Source: Bacillota bacterium
Lineage (GTDB): Bacteria; Bacillota; Sulfobacillia; JAJZYS01; JAJYTV01
Assembly: GCA_021799275.1 (NCBI GenBank)
Contig: JAJZAT010000007.1
Coordinates: 35,949-99,948 of the forward strand
DNA: 64,000 nucleotides
Direction: 5' to 3'
Positions 52,064 to 61,362 of this stretch are shown here, in pieces; position 1 is the stretch's first letter, and every line of letters begins with the position of its first letter. Position numbers and translations under genes: made by a program. The notes beneath the pieces were generated by a model that saw nothing but the letters and a program-made list of their open reading frames with translations, made no database searches and was not told where the DNA came from.

Positions 52064-52999
52064 ATGCTGCGTCTTTTCCCCGACCTCAGCGACGATCTGT
52101 TGAAGCGCCTCTATCACAAGGGTGCGCACGCGCACTGGACGTCCGAGGACATCGACTGGGACGCCCCGGTGTCCCTCGACGACCGCGGCGGCCTGGCGCT
52201 GGCCCGCGTCCTGAGCCCTGTCTATCTCGGTGAGCAGTCCGCCATGATCGGCGCCGCGAACGTCCTGCCGCAACTCGCCATGGCTGGCGAATCCACGGCC
52301 CAACTCTACCTGACCACGTTCATCGGCGACGAGGCCCGCCACTTCGAGGTGCTCACCCGCCTCTACCATCGCCTTGGCCATGAACCGGTCTCGATCCGGG
52401 CCTTGCCCGCGATGCTGCGCTACCACCATCGCCTGCGCCAGGGCGACCGCATCGACTGGGTCTGGGGCATCCTCATCTCCGATCTCTTCGCCAAGAACTT
52501 CTATCAGATGTTCGCCCACGAGCAGCAGAACCAGCTCTTCGGGACGATGTCGCAGCGCATCCTGGTGGACGAGTCCCGGCACCAGGCCTTCTGCGACCAC
52601 TACCTGACCCAGGCGATGCCGCACCTTGGACCCGAGCGCCGCAAGGCCCTGCGCACCATGCGCGACGAGCTCCTCGACATCATGGAGGACATGCAGACGG
52701 TGCTGGGCGAGGACGCGGAAGTGCTGGGCTTCCACGGTCAGGACATGCTCGACCGCGTCATGGCCGACGTGGCCGCGCATGCGCACCGCATCGGTCTTGA
52801 CGACGACCCGCCTCCGAGCGGTGGACGGCGCCGCCCCCCGAGGGAGGCCGTCGACCTCGCCGCGCGGCGCAGGCTGAAGGCGCAGGAGGGCGCCCAGGGG
52901 CCCCTCCAGAGCCTCGAGACGCAGGAGTGCGACTGCGGGGTCTGCCCGATCGCCGCGATCTGCCAGAGCCGCATCGTGCGACGGGCCGTCGCCCGCTGA
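52064..52999 (+). CDS. Ferritin-like diiron protein (R2/AurF-like) with Cys-rich tail
   Basis: The ATG at 52064 has GAGGTGG six bases upstream; an ATG at 51983 is possible but lacks a site. The 311-residue helical protein shows diiron ligands in two helix pairs: YLGEQSA, FIGDEARHFEVL (ExxH), AHEQQNQLF and LVDESRHQAF (ExxH). This fits the ribonucleotide-reductase-R2/AurF superfamily, whose members oxygenate or oxidise varied substrates. The C-terminus carries a cluster CDCGVCPIAAIC that could hold zinc or an Fe-S centre. The substrate is unknown. Confidence 0.82.
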   Translation: MLRLFPDLSDDLLKRLYHKGAHAHWTSEDIDWDAPVSLDDRGGLALARVLSPVYLGEQSAMIGAANVLPQLAMAGESTAQLYLTTFIGDEARHFEVLTRLYHRLGHEPVSIRALPAMLRYHHRLRQGDRIDWVWGILISDLFAKNFYQMFAHEQQNQLFGTMSQRILVDESRHQAFCDHYLTQAMPHLGPERRKALRTMRDELLDIMEDMQTVLGEDAEVLGFHGQDMLDRVMADVAAHAHRIGLDDDPPPSGGRRRPPREAVDLAARRRLKAQEGAQGPLQSLETQECDCGVCPIAAICQSRIVRRAVAR

Positions 53000-53016
53000 A
53001 CCAAGGTCTCTTCCCG

Positions 53017-53050
53017 ACGCCACTGCCGCCACCCGGCAGTGGCGTTTTTC
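53017..53050 (+). terminator. Rho-independent terminator of the diiron protein gene
   Basis: A perfect 12-bp stem (53017-53028 with 53034-53045) has loop CCACC, followed by TTTTTC. Confidence 0.92.
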
Positions 53051-53159
53051 CCTCTGTCACGCCGAAGGGACAACCTGACCGAAGCGCGAACCGTCCCGTG
53101 AATCCTGAGCGGCAAGGAGGGACATAGGGTCCGATTCCCTGGAACCCAAGAGGGGAGCA

Positions 53160-55097
53160 ATGTTCTTGTCCATGTCCTGGCTGCGCCGAGTCATGTCGGG
53201 GGCGGCCGCCCTGCCCCTGGCCGCACTGCCGTTCGCGTTCCAGCAGGCGGCCGGAGCCGCCGCTCCGGTGGCCCAGGGGATCGCCCAGTCCGTGGTCCAG
53301 CAGGCGACCGTCTTCGGATCGACGCCAGCGTCCACCCCCGTCCAAGTGAGCATCATCCTGAACGCCCGCAACCAGGGTCAGCTGGCCGAGTTCATCCAGA
53401 AGTCCGCGGGAAGCCACCGCTACCTGAGCGTCCCGCAGTTCGCCCAGAAGTACGGCCAGTCGCCGCTTGTCGTGGCGGCGATCCAAGGCTACCTGAAGGC
53501 CTTCGGCATCACGTCGCAGGCGATGGCGGACAACCTCGACATCCAGGCCCAGGGCACCGCGGGCCAGTTCGACGCCGCGTTCAGCGTGCAGCTCGAAAAC
53601 ATGGGCTACAAGGGCCAGCACTTCCACGGCATCCGCAAGAACCCGACCGTGCCCGCAAACCTCGCGTCGCCAATCCTGGCGGTGCTCGGGCTCTCGAACT
53701 ACCAGGGCATGTTCGTCTCGCACGCCGTCAAGGCGATCGGCCACCCGACGCTGTCGAACGCGAGCAACACCGGCACGCCCGCGGGCCTCTCCGCGACGTT
53801 CGTCGCGCAGCACTACGACGCGACGCCCCTTTTGAGCCGTGGGGACCTCGGGCAGGGGCAGACGGTCGGTATCGTCACGCTCGCCAGCCTCAATCCAAGC
53901 GACGCCTTCACATACTGGCAGGACATCGGCCTCTCGGTGAACCCGGGCCGCCTGCAGCTCATGAACGTCGACGGCGGCGCGGGGGCACCGTCGCTCGTGA
54001 CAGGGTCGGACGAGACGTCGCTCGACGTGGAGCAGTCCGGGGCGCTCGCACCGATGGCTAACATCGACGTCTACCAGGCCCCGAACACGGACTACGGCTA
54101 CGCCGACGCCTTCTACCAGGCCATCTCGCAAAACCAGGTGGACTCCCTCTCGACCAGTTGGGGCGAGAGCGAGGATGCCATCAACTACTTCGTCTCGCAG
54201 GGTGAGGAGGCACCGGCCTACGCCCAGGCGTTCAACCAGGCGTTCATGGAGGCCGCCGCCCAGGGTATCTCGGTCTTCGCCGCCTCAGGTGACGCCGGCG
54301 CGTACGACGCCGCCCGCGACCTCGGCACGACCGACCTCTCGATCGACAACCCGGCGGACTCGCCCTACGTCACCGCCGCCGGCGGCACGACCCTCAGCGG
54401 CACGCAGAACTACGGCCCCGGAGCGGTCGTCACGATTCCCCAGGAGCGCACCTGGGGCTGGGACTACCTCTGGCCGCTCTGGCAGGCGTTCGGTGCCCCG
54501 AGCGAAGCCCAGTGGGCCTACTCGGCGTTCGGCGGCAGCGGTGGCGGCTACTCCGCCGTCTTCCCGACACCCTGGTACCAGCAGGGCGTCCCGGGTTACC
54601 GCAGGTTCTCGGCCATCCCGTACCTGACGCCGATCGACCAGAACACGAACTGGACGTTCAACCCCTCGCCCTCCGTCGTCCGGGGCTCGGGGCAAGGGCG
54701 CGCCACCCCGGATCTCGCGATGAACGCAGACCCGCAGACCGGCTACGGCGTCTACACGACGCTCTTTGCGCCCGCCTACGGCTCGAACTGGGAACAGTAC
54801 GGCGGCACCAGCTTCGTCGCCCCGCAGCTCGCCGGTCTGACCGCCCTGGTCGACCAGTACGCCGGCACGCGAGTGGGCCTCTGGAACGCGCAGATCTACG
54901 CGTTCGCAAGGCAGCCCGGGTCGCCGTTCACACCGCTCGACGCGCAGGGCACGTCGAACGACAACCTCTACTACACCGGCACGCCCGGCGCCATCTACAA
55001 TCCCGGCAGCGGCCTCGGCCTGCCCGACATCGCAAAGCTCGCGCAAGACTTCGCCAAAGGGCAGGTCAGCCCGGCAGGCATGCACAACGGGCACTAG
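53160..55097 (+). CDS. Secreted S53 (sedolisin/kumamolisin) peptidase
   Basis: This 645-residue preproprotein starts at an ATG after AGAGGGGAG. It has a signal peptide (LPLAALPFAFQQAAGA), an S53 activation propeptide (about residues 55-210, with SVPQFAQKYG and HFHGIRKNP), and a catalytic domain. The catalytic Glu/Asp lie in DETSLDVEQSG, the oxyanion Asp in AASGDAGAYD and the nucleophile Ser in YGGTSFVAPQLAG. A Ca2+-site-like end (YNPGSGLGLPDIAKL) closes it. S53 enzymes work at low pH, so the organism probably digests protein in an acidic medium. Confidence 0.96.
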   Translation: MFLSMSWLRRVMSGAAALPLAALPFAFQQAAGAAAPVAQGIAQSVVQQATVFGSTPASTPVQVSIILNARNQGQLAEFIQKSAGSHRYLSVPQFAQKYGQSPLVVAAIQGYLKAFGITSQAMADNLDIQAQGTAGQFDAAFSVQLENMGYKGQHFHGIRKNPTVPANLASPILAVLGLSNYQGMFVSHAVKAIGHPTLSNASNTGTPAGLSATFVAQHYDATPLLSRGDLGQGQTVGIVTLASLNPSDAFTYWQDIGLSVNPGRLQLMNVDGGAGAPSLVTGSDETSLDVEQSGALAPMANIDVYQAPNTDYGYADAFYQAISQNQVDSLSTSWGESEDAINYFVSQGEEAPAYAQAFNQAFMEAAAQGISVFAASGDAGAYDAARDLGTTDLSIDNPADSPYVTAAGGTTLSGTQNYGPGAVVTIPQERTWGWDYLWPLWQAFGAPSEAQWAYSAFGGSGGGYSAVFPTPWYQQGVPGYRRFSAIPYLTPIDQNTNWTFNPSPSVVRGSGQGRATPDLAMNADPQTGYGVYTTLFAPAYGSNWEQYGGTSFVAPQLAGLTALVDQYAGTRVGLWNAQIYAFARQPGSPFTPLDAQGTSNDNLYYTGTPGAIYNPGSGLGLPDIAKLAQDFAKGQVSPAGMHNGH

Positions 55098-55109
55098 GCC
55101 CGGCAAAGC

Positions 55110-55146
55110 CAGGGGGGGCGGCCGCTTCGGCGACCGCCCTCCCCTG
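55110..55146. terminator. Bidirectional hairpin between the S53 and cdd genes
   Basis: CAGGGGGGGCGG pairs, with one bulge, with CCGCCCTCCCCTG. There is no T-tract on either side. Confidence 0.6.
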
Positions 55147-55153
55147 CTGCGTA

Positions 55154-55564
55154 TCACTCGCCGGAATCGAGATCCCGCGGCGAAAAGGCGTGGGGCAGCA
55201 GTTCCGCGAGGCTCGTGCGCAGCGTGCCGTCACGCCCCACGAGCCAGACCGGCGCCGCCGGGTCGGTGAACTCAAGCAGCACCTGCCGGCAGGCGCCGCA
55301 CGGCGCGATTGGCCCGGCCGTCTCACCCACCACGAGCACCTCGCGAAAGGATGTGGCGCCCGAGGTCACCGCGGCGAAGGACGCGTTGCGCTCCGCGCAC
55401 ATGCTGAGGCCGTACGACGCGTTCTCCACGTTGCAGCCCTGGACGATGCGGCCGTCCGCCAGGCGCAGCGCGGCGCCGACCGGAAAGTGCGAATACGGGA
55501 CGTAGGCCTTCGCCTGCGCCTCTCTCGCGGCATGCAGAAGATCCTGCGGCGGCGTCTCGGCCAT
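55154..55564 (-). CDS. cdd: Cytidine deaminase
   Basis: This 136-residue enzyme starts at the ATG at 55562-55564, one base inside the pdp stop (TGATG), with GGGAGGA upstream. Zinc ligands lie in the CAERNASF-type motif (MCAERNA with catalytic Glu) and PCGACRQVL; CNVENAS binds the ribose. It converts cytidine and deoxycytidine to uridine forms, feeding the phosphorylase encoded just before it. It is the last gene of the six-gene leftward operon. Confidence 0.97.
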   Translation of the reverse strand: MAETPPQDLLHAAREAQAKAYVPYSHFPVGAALRLADGRIVQGCNVENASYGLSMCAERNASFAAVTSGATSFREVLVVGETAGPIAPCGACRQVLLEFTDPAAPVWLVGRDGTLRTSLAELLPHAFSPRDLDSGE

Positions 55565-56892
55565 CACAATTCCTCCCGGCGACCATTCTTGTCGAAGGCG
55601 CAGACCACCGCACTCTCGACCTGGGGGGGCTCCTCCGCGATCTCCACCGCCCGCTCGAGCCGCTCGAGGGCCGCGGCGAGCTGCTCGGCGCCCGACGCAT
55701 GCACCCTTAGGACTTCCTGACCCGCCCGGACTTCGCTGCCGAGGGGCGCAAGAATCTCGATGCCCGCCGCGGCATCGACTCCGTCCTCCTTGCGCAGACG
55801 TCCCGCGCCCGCGAGCCGCGCCGCCTCGCCCACGGCCCGCGCGCCGATCGCGTGGACGTAGCCGTCCTTCGCGGCCCTGCACACCCCGACCGCTGCCGCC
55901 TTGGGCCAGCGGTCCGGCTGCTCGACAAACGTGACATCGCCACCCTGCGACGGAATCCAGCGCCGGAAGATCTGGTACCCTTCGCCACTCTCGAGGGCCT
56001 GCCGCGCGCGCCGGCCGCCGTCGTCGCGCTCCAGGCCGTAGACGGCGTGCAAGGCCTCCGCCGCCAGCGTCACCGCCACGTCGCGCAAGTCCTCTGGCCC
56101 CTTGCCCTGCAGGCAGGCGACCGCCTCGCGCACCTCGAGCGCATTACCCACGGCGAGACCGAGCGGCGCGTCCATACGCGTCAGTAGCGCGCGCGTGTCG
56201 CGGCCGAAGCTCCTGCCGATGGCGATCGCGAGCTGCGCGAACGCCGCGGCCGTCGCCTCGTCCGGGAAGAAAGCGCCATCCCCGACCTTGACGTCCAGGA
56301 GGATCAGCCGGGAGGAGACCGCCAGCTTCTTCGACATGATCGACGCGGCGATCAGCGGCAGCGACGGCACGGTGCCCGTGACATCGCGCAGGGCGTAGAG
56401 CAGGCGGTCGGCGGGGACGATGTCCTCGCTCTGGGCCGCGATCGCCAATCCGTAACGGCTCACCAGAGTGGCGAACTCCGCCGGGTCGAGGGAGGTGCGC
56501 AGCCCCGGAATGGACTCCAGCTTGTCGAGTGTGCCGCCCGTGTGGCCGAGGCCGCGGCCCGAGAGCTTCGGCACGCAGAAGCCGAGGGCCGCCAGCAGCG
56601 GCACCGCAACGAGGCTCGTCTTGTCGCCGACGCCACCGGTGGAGTGCTTGTCGACCAGGGGCCGCCGCGCCGAGACCTCGACCGTCCGGCCGGAGCACAG
56701 CATGGCTTCTGTCAGGGCCGCCGTCTCGTCGAAGCTCATGCCGCGGATGGTCACCGCCATCAGGAAGGCGGCCATCTGGTAGTCCGGGACATCGCCGCCC
56801 ACGTAGGCCGCGACGAGACCGGCGATCTCCTCAGGTGCGAGCGCCTGACCGTCACGTTTGCGTTCCACGAGCGGAAGGGCCTGAAACTTCAT
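55564..56892 (-). CDS. pdp: Pyrimidine-nucleoside phosphorylase
   Basis: This 442-residue enzyme has the phosphate-binding KHSTGGVGDK, the SGRGLGHTGGTLDKLES motif and the C-terminal PYNP domain. It splits thymidine, deoxyuridine and uridine to base plus (deoxy)ribose-1-phosphate. Its start overlaps the deoC stop as ATGA and its stop overlaps the cdd start, so the three salvage genes are translated together. Confidence 0.97.
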   Translation of the reverse strand: MKFQALPLVERKRDGQALAPEEIAGLVAAYVGGDVPDYQMAAFLMAVTIRGMSFDETAALTEAMLCSGRTVEVSARRPLVDKHSTGGVGDKTSLVAVPLLAALGFCVPKLSGRGLGHTGGTLDKLESIPGLRTSLDPAEFATLVSRYGLAIAAQSEDIVPADRLLYALRDVTGTVPSLPLIAASIMSKKLAVSSRLILLDVKVGDGAFFPDEATAAAFAQLAIAIGRSFGRDTRALLTRMDAPLGLAVGNALEVREAVACLQGKGPEDLRDVAVTLAAEALHAVYGLERDDGGRRARQALESGEGYQIFRRWIPSQGGDVTFVEQPDRWPKAAAVGVCRAAKDGYVHAIGARAVGEAARLAGAGRLRKEDGVDAAAGIEILAPLGSEVRAGQEVLRVHASGAEQLAAALERLERAVEIAEEPPQVESAVVCAFDKNGRREEL

Positions 56893-57635
56893 TGCGGTTC
56901 ACCCCAGGCCGCGAGCACTTCGGAGGTACGGCTCATACCAAGTCTGGTCGCGCCCGCCGCAAGCATCGCCTTCGCCTCGTCGAGGGTGCGGATCCCGCCG
57001 GACGCCTTGATGCCGGCCAGGCCCCCAACGGTCTGCCGCAGCAGGGCCACCGCCTCGGGCGTGGCGCCGCCACCCTGGAATCCGGTCGAGGTCTTGACGA
57101 AGTCGGCGCCCGACGCCACGGCGATGAGCGCCGCACGCACGATCTCGCGCGGGCTGAGAACGCCGGTCTCGAGGATGACCTTGAGCGTCCGGTTCGGCGT
57201 GGCGGCACGCACGAAGCGGATCTCACCGGCGACCGCCTGGTCGTCCTCGGCCCTCACGGCGCCCAGCGAGACCACCATGTCGATCTCGTCCGCGCCCTGG
57301 GCCACGGCCTGCGCCGCGGCGAACGCCTTCACGGCCGCGGCGTCCGTGCCGTGCGGAAACCCGATCACCGTGCAGACCTTGACGCCACTGTCCTGAAGTT
57401 CTTCCGCCGCCTGCGCCACGTAGCGCGGCGAAAGGCAGACGGCGGCGCAATGTTCGGCCGCCGCGAGGTGGCAGGCGTCCCGCGCCTCGGACCAGGTGGC
57501 GTCCGGACGCAGCAGGGTATGATCGATCAGTGCGGCAAGCTCGCGCCGGCTCGCCGGCGCCAAAACGGGCCGGCTCCCGGCAGGCGGTAGACCGGGTATG
57601 CGAGACTTGAGGGCGGAGCGAACCTCCTCGATCAC
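56889..57635 (-). CDS. deoC: Deoxyribose-phosphate aldolase
   Basis: This 248-residue class I aldolase has an N-terminal extension of about 30 residues, LIDHTLLRPDAT, VCTVIGFPHG and the Schiff-base Lys in ADFVKTSTGF, with KASGGIRT near the end. It splits deoxyribose-5-phosphate into acetaldehyde and glyceraldehyde-3-phosphate. The GTG start overlaps the hemY stop (GTGA), tying nucleoside breakdown to the haem genes in one transcript. A phosphopentomutase gene is not in the cluster. Confidence 0.97.
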   Translation of the reverse strand: MIEEVRSALKSRIPGLPPAGSRPVLAPASRRELAALIDHTLLRPDATWSEARDACHLAAAEHCAAVCLSPRYVAQAAEELQDSGVKVCTVIGFPHGTDAAAVKAFAAAQAVAQGADEIDMVVSLGAVRAEDDQAVAGEIRFVRAATPNRTLKVILETGVLSPREIVRAALIAVASGADFVKTSTGFQGGGATPEAVALLRQTVGGLAGIKASGGIRTLDEAKAMLAAGATRLGMSRTSEVLAAWGEPQ

Positions 57636-59041
57636 GTCGTCCGTGGCGACTCCTCCTCCGCATCCGTTTGTGAGAGTGTGGCGGCGACCGCCTCCGCCGC
57701 CTGGTTCGCCTGGCGCACGACATCAGGCATGCCCACGCCGCGATAGGCCGCTCCGGCCAAAGCCAGGCCCGGCAGTTCCTTCAAGAGACCGAACGTCTCC
57801 TCCGTGCGCGCGACGTGTCCGACCGTATACTGCGGCATGCCCGCAGGCCAGCGGTAGACGCGCTCAAGCCAGGGCTCGCCGCGGATGCCGAGCACCGTCC
57901 GCAGGTCGGCCCGCACCGCGGCCAGGATGCCCTCGTCGTCGGTGCCCAGGGGGTCGTCGCCGGCCCGGCCGAGGTAGCAGCGCAGGAGCACGCTGCCGGG
58001 GCTTTCGTGCGGCCACTTGTTCACGACATACGTACAGGCGGTGATGGTCAGTCCAGCGGCGCGGTCGACGAGGAAGCCGGATCCCTTGAGCTCCGGCACG
58101 TCGCCCTGCCGGTAGGCCATCTGGGTCACGGCCAGCGAGGCGTAGGGCACGGCGAACAGGTTGGCCGCGACCTGGGGCGCCAGGTCCCGCAGCAGGTGGC
58201 CCGCGGCGGGCGCGGGCAGGGTCAGGATGACGCCCTCCGCGTCGATCTGAGCGCCGTCGCCGAGCGTCAGGCGGTAGCCCCCACGCGTTAGCGCGAGGTC
58301 CGTCACGGGACTCGCGGGCCTAAGGGACCCTTGGGGCAGCGCTGCGACCAGGGCGTCGACGATCTGCGCAAGGCCGCGGCGCATCGTCATGAACATGGGA
58401 CCAGGCGGCCCCGATGGCTTCGGCGCCTTGCGCCGCAGGCGGCGCGCGCCCAGCACGAGGCTGCCGTCGGTCCGGGCCAGTTCGAGCAGCTGCGGGAAGG
58501 TCGCCTGGGTGCTCATGGACCAGGGATCGCCCGCGTAGATGCCCGTCAGCAGAGGCGCCACCAGGCGGTCGAGCACCTCGCCGCCAAGTCGCCGCGCCAC
58601 CAGCTGGCCGAGCGGCTGGTCGCCCTCGCCCTGGTCGCGCGGCAAAACAAAGTCGCCGGCCGCCCGCAGCTTGCCGGTCGGTGACAGCAGGCCGGAGCGG
58701 ACGATCGGCCAGACCTCCGTCGGCAGACCCAGCATCAGGCCCGGTGGGATCGGGTGCAACCGGCCGCGGGCGTAAATGGCGCTGCCCGATCCACCGGGCT
58801 TCAGAGGCACGAGCTCCGCTTCGAGACCGAGTTCGCGCACCAGCTGGACGACCTCGGGCTTGCGCACGAGGAAGGAGTCCGGCCCCTCCTCGAGCACGAG
58901 GCCGTCCGTGCACTCGGTCTGCACCTTGCCGCCGAACGCGGAGCCGGCCTCGAGCACCAGCGGCTCGAGGCCCAGGCCTTGCAGCCGATAGGCGGCGGCG
59001 AGACCCGTCAGGCCTCCGCCGACGACCGCTACCCGACTCAC
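57632..59041 (-). CDS. hemY: Coproporphyrinogen/protoporphyrinogen III oxidase (HemY/CgoX)
   Basis: This 469-residue FAD enzyme has the dinucleotide-binding VAVVGGGLTGLAAAYRL, the EEGPDSFLVRKPE segment and the C-terminal FAD motif GLALAGAAYRGVGMPD. Within a hemEHY operon it is expected to be CgoX, oxidising coproporphyrinogen III to coproporphyrin III in the Gram-positive route. The GTG start overlaps the hemH stop by four bases. Confidence 0.95.
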   Translation of the reverse strand: MSRVAVVGGGLTGLAAAYRLQGLGLEPLVLEAGSAFGGKVQTECTDGLVLEEGPDSFLVRKPEVVQLVRELGLEAELVPLKPGGSGSAIYARGRLHPIPPGLMLGLPTEVWPIVRSGLLSPTGKLRAAGDFVLPRDQGEGDQPLGQLVARRLGGEVLDRLVAPLLTGIYAGDPWSMSTQATFPQLLELARTDGSLVLGARRLRRKAPKPSGPPGPMFMTMRRGLAQIVDALVAALPQGSLRPASPVTDLALTRGGYRLTLGDGAQIDAEGVILTLPAPAAGHLLRDLAPQVAANLFAVPYASLAVTQMAYRQGDVPELKGSGFLVDRAAGLTITACTYVVNKWPHESPGSVLLRCYLGRAGDDPLGTDDEGILAAVRADLRTVLGIRGEPWLERVYRWPAGMPQYTVGHVARTEETFGLLKELPGLALAGAAYRGVGMPDVVRQANQAAEAVAATLSQTDAEEESPRTT

Positions 59042-59964
59042 GACGGCTCGCCGAACCGCCTGCGCACGACGTCCGCGAGCAGGGCGGTGAAACGCTCGTC
59101 ATCATTCGGAGACTCCGTCCGCTGCAAGCGCACGTCCAGGTCGCGCGCCAGGGCCTGCGCCTCGATGTCCAAGTCGTAGAGCACCTCCAGGTGGTCGGCG
59201 ACGAAGCCGACCGGGCAAACGAGGATGTTCTCGTGTCCCTCCCGCCGCAGGTCCTTGATCACGTCGCGGACGTCGGGGCCGATCCACTCCGCGTCGGTGC
59301 GGCCCGCGCTCTGCCACGCGAAGAGCCAGTGGCGCAGCCCCGCTTCCTTGGCGATCAGGTCGCCGGAGTGGTGAAGCTGGTCGGGGTAGGGATCGCCCTG
59401 CAATGCCTTGACGGGCAGACTGTGCGCCGAGAAGACGACGCGCACGTCATCCCTCTGCTCCGCGGGGAAGGACGACATGGCTCGCTTGACGCGGTCCGCC
59501 ACGAAGCGTACGAAGTCGGGCTCCTGGTACCAGCTCTCGACGAACCGCACGACCGGGCCACCCTCACCGAGACGCTCGCGCACGCGCGCGAAGTAGTCCC
59601 CGACCGACATGCGCGAGTAGTGCGGCGCAAGCACCAGGGCCACCGCCTCTTCAACACCCTCGTCCTGCATGCGGGCCACGGCGTCCTCGATGAAGGGAGC
59701 CACGTGCTTGTGGCCGAGGTAGACCTTGACCGGTCCTTCGACACCACCGTTGATCGCACGGCCGATGCCCTCCGCCTGCCTCGTGCTGATGTCGCCAAGG
59801 GGCGAACGGCCACCGATCGCCTGGTAGCGCCCGACAAGTTCGTCGAGCTGCTCCCGGCTCGGCGCATGGCCGTGCCGGATGTGCGTGTAGTAGTCGGGAA
59901 CCTCGTCGAGCGTCCTTGGCGTGCCGTAGTCCATCACCAGCACACCCTGCTTCCTCGCGGCCAT
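59038..59964 (-). CDS. hemH: Ferrochelatase (coproporphyrin ferrochelatase type)
   Basis: This 308-residue protein starts at the ATG at 59962-59964 after AAGGAGG. It has GVLVMDYGTPRTLDEV, the metal-site His in FSAHSLPVKA and the Glu-containing CPVGFVADHLEVLYDLDIEA. It inserts Fe2+ into coproporphyrin III (CpfC function) given the operon context. Length matches the soluble monomeric Firmicutes enzymes, without the Fe-S tail of actinobacterial ones. Confidence 0.96.
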   Translation of the reverse strand: MAARKQGVLVMDYGTPRTLDEVPDYYTHIRHGHAPSREQLDELVGRYQAIGGRSPLGDISTRQAEGIGRAINGGVEGPVKVYLGHKHVAPFIEDAVARMQDEGVEEAVALVLAPHYSRMSVGDYFARVRERLGEGGPVVRFVESWYQEPDFVRFVADRVKRAMSSFPAEQRDDVRVVFSAHSLPVKALQGDPYPDQLHHSGDLIAKEAGLRHWLFAWQSAGRTDAEWIGPDVRDVIKDLRREGHENILVCPVGFVADHLEVLYDLDIEAQALARDLDVRLQRTESPNDDERFTALLADVVRRRFGEPS

Positions 59965-59978
59965 CGGGCAGGACCTCC

Positions 59979-61007
59979 TTAGGCGTGCAGCGACTCCTGC
60001 CGCACGATCTCGACGAGCCTGCGCAGCGCATCCGGCGAGGTCTCGGGCAGGACGCCGTGTCCGAGGTTGAAGATGTGTCCCCGGCGGCCGTCCATCGCCC
60101 GCACGATCGCCTTGGCAGCCTGTGCAATCTCGCCCTCCGGCGCCAAGAGAAGCGCCGGATCTAGGTTGCCCTGGATGGCGAGCTCGGGACCGATGCGGTC
60201 CGCGGCGGCACGGAGGTCGACGCGCCAGTCGACGCCGATCACGTCCGCGCCGGATTCGGCCATCGCGTCGAGCAGGCCGGCGGTTTCGACGCCGAAATAG
60301 ATCTTGGGCACTTCGAGGTCCCCAAGGCGGCGGAACAGCCGCTGCATGACGGGCAGCACGTGGCGGCGGTAGTCGTCCGGCGATAGGCAGCCGATCCAGC
60401 TGTCGAAGATCTGCAGCGCCGCGGCGCCAGCCTTGGCCTGCGCCTCAAGATGACGTTCCGTCATGTCCGCAAGGCGCTCCAGGAGGGCCCCGAACAGCTG
60501 CGGATCCTGCCACATCAGTCCCTTGAGCCGCCGGTAGCTGCGCGATGGCCCCCCTTCGACCAGGTAGCTCGCCAGTGTGAACGGACCACCAGCGAAGCCG
60601 ATCAGGGGAACGTCACGAAGTTCCGCGACGATCTGGCGAACCGCCTCCGCCACATAGGGCTCGTCCTCTTCGGGCACGAGCGTGCGCAACCGGCCGAGAT
60701 CGTCCGCGGTCCGCAGGGGCTCCGAGACGACGGGGCCGACACCTTCCACGATGTCGAGTCCGATGCCCACGGCGCGCAACGGCACCGTGATGTCCGAGAA
60801 GAGAATCGCGGCGTCCACCCCGAGCTCCTGGACGGGCAGCAGGGTGACTTCGGTACAGACGTCAGGCCGTTCGCAGATGTCGAGCAGGCGCAGTCGCTCG
60901 CGCAAGCGGCGGTATTGCGGCTGGTAGCGTCCCGCCTGGCGCATGAACCAGACCGGCGTGCGCTCGACGTCCTGCAGCCTGCAGGCACGGAGAAAGGGCG
61001 AGGTCAA
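59979..61007 (-). CDS. hemE: Uroporphyrinogen decarboxylase
   Basis: This 342-residue enzyme has both family signatures: PVWFMRQAGRY near the N-terminus and IGFAGGPFTLASYLVEGG in the middle, plus GHGVLPETSPD at the end. It decarboxylates uroporphyrinogen III to coproporphyrinogen III. The TTG start follows AGAGGTG by about eight bases. It is the first gene of the hemE-hemH-hemY-deoC-pdp-cdd operon, 14 bases from hemH. Confidence 0.96.
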   Translation of the reverse strand: MTSPFLRACRLQDVERTPVWFMRQAGRYQPQYRRLRERLRLLDICERPDVCTEVTLLPVQELGVDAAILFSDITVPLRAVGIGLDIVEGVGPVVSEPLRTADDLGRLRTLVPEEDEPYVAEAVRQIVAELRDVPLIGFAGGPFTLASYLVEGGPSRSYRRLKGLMWQDPQLFGALLERLADMTERHLEAQAKAGAAALQIFDSWIGCLSPDDYRRHVLPVMQRLFRRLGDLEVPKIYFGVETAGLLDAMAESGADVIGVDWRVDLRAAADRIGPELAIQGNLDPALLLAPEGEIAQAAKAIVRAMDGRRGHIFNLGHGVLPETSPDALRRLVEIVRQESLHA

Positions 61008-61362
61008 TGGACGGCACCTCTTTGCGCGATCACCCTCGCATTATATAGCATCGCAGCCGCTCGTCCCCAGCACCCCGCATCGCTCACCAGCGAAGGCCCA
61101 AAGCTCCGTCGGCGCGCGCGCGACGGCGTCCGGAGCACCACTCCCCCCTTGCCGCGAGACACCCGTCCACTTGCCGGCACGCACACCTTGATCTTCTGGA
61201 TGGCCTCCGCCGGCCGTTGTCCTGTGGTGGCTGGCAGCGAGTTGCGGCCAAAAGCCCTTTCCCGCTTCTGACCAACCGTGAGCGTGCCGTGGGCACCGAA
61301 TCGCGCCCGGGCCGGGATTGTGGGAAACTTGTGACAACCGAGGACGGGAGGCAGCGCGAACG
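61008..61362. other. Divergent regulatory region between hemE and the NHL selenoprotein gene
   Basis: A minus-strand TATAAT (61045-61040) is the likely -10 of the haem operon, about 25 bases before hemE's leader start; no good -35 is seen. On the plus strand I see no clear promoter hexamers for the selenoprotein gene. Confidence 0.55.
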
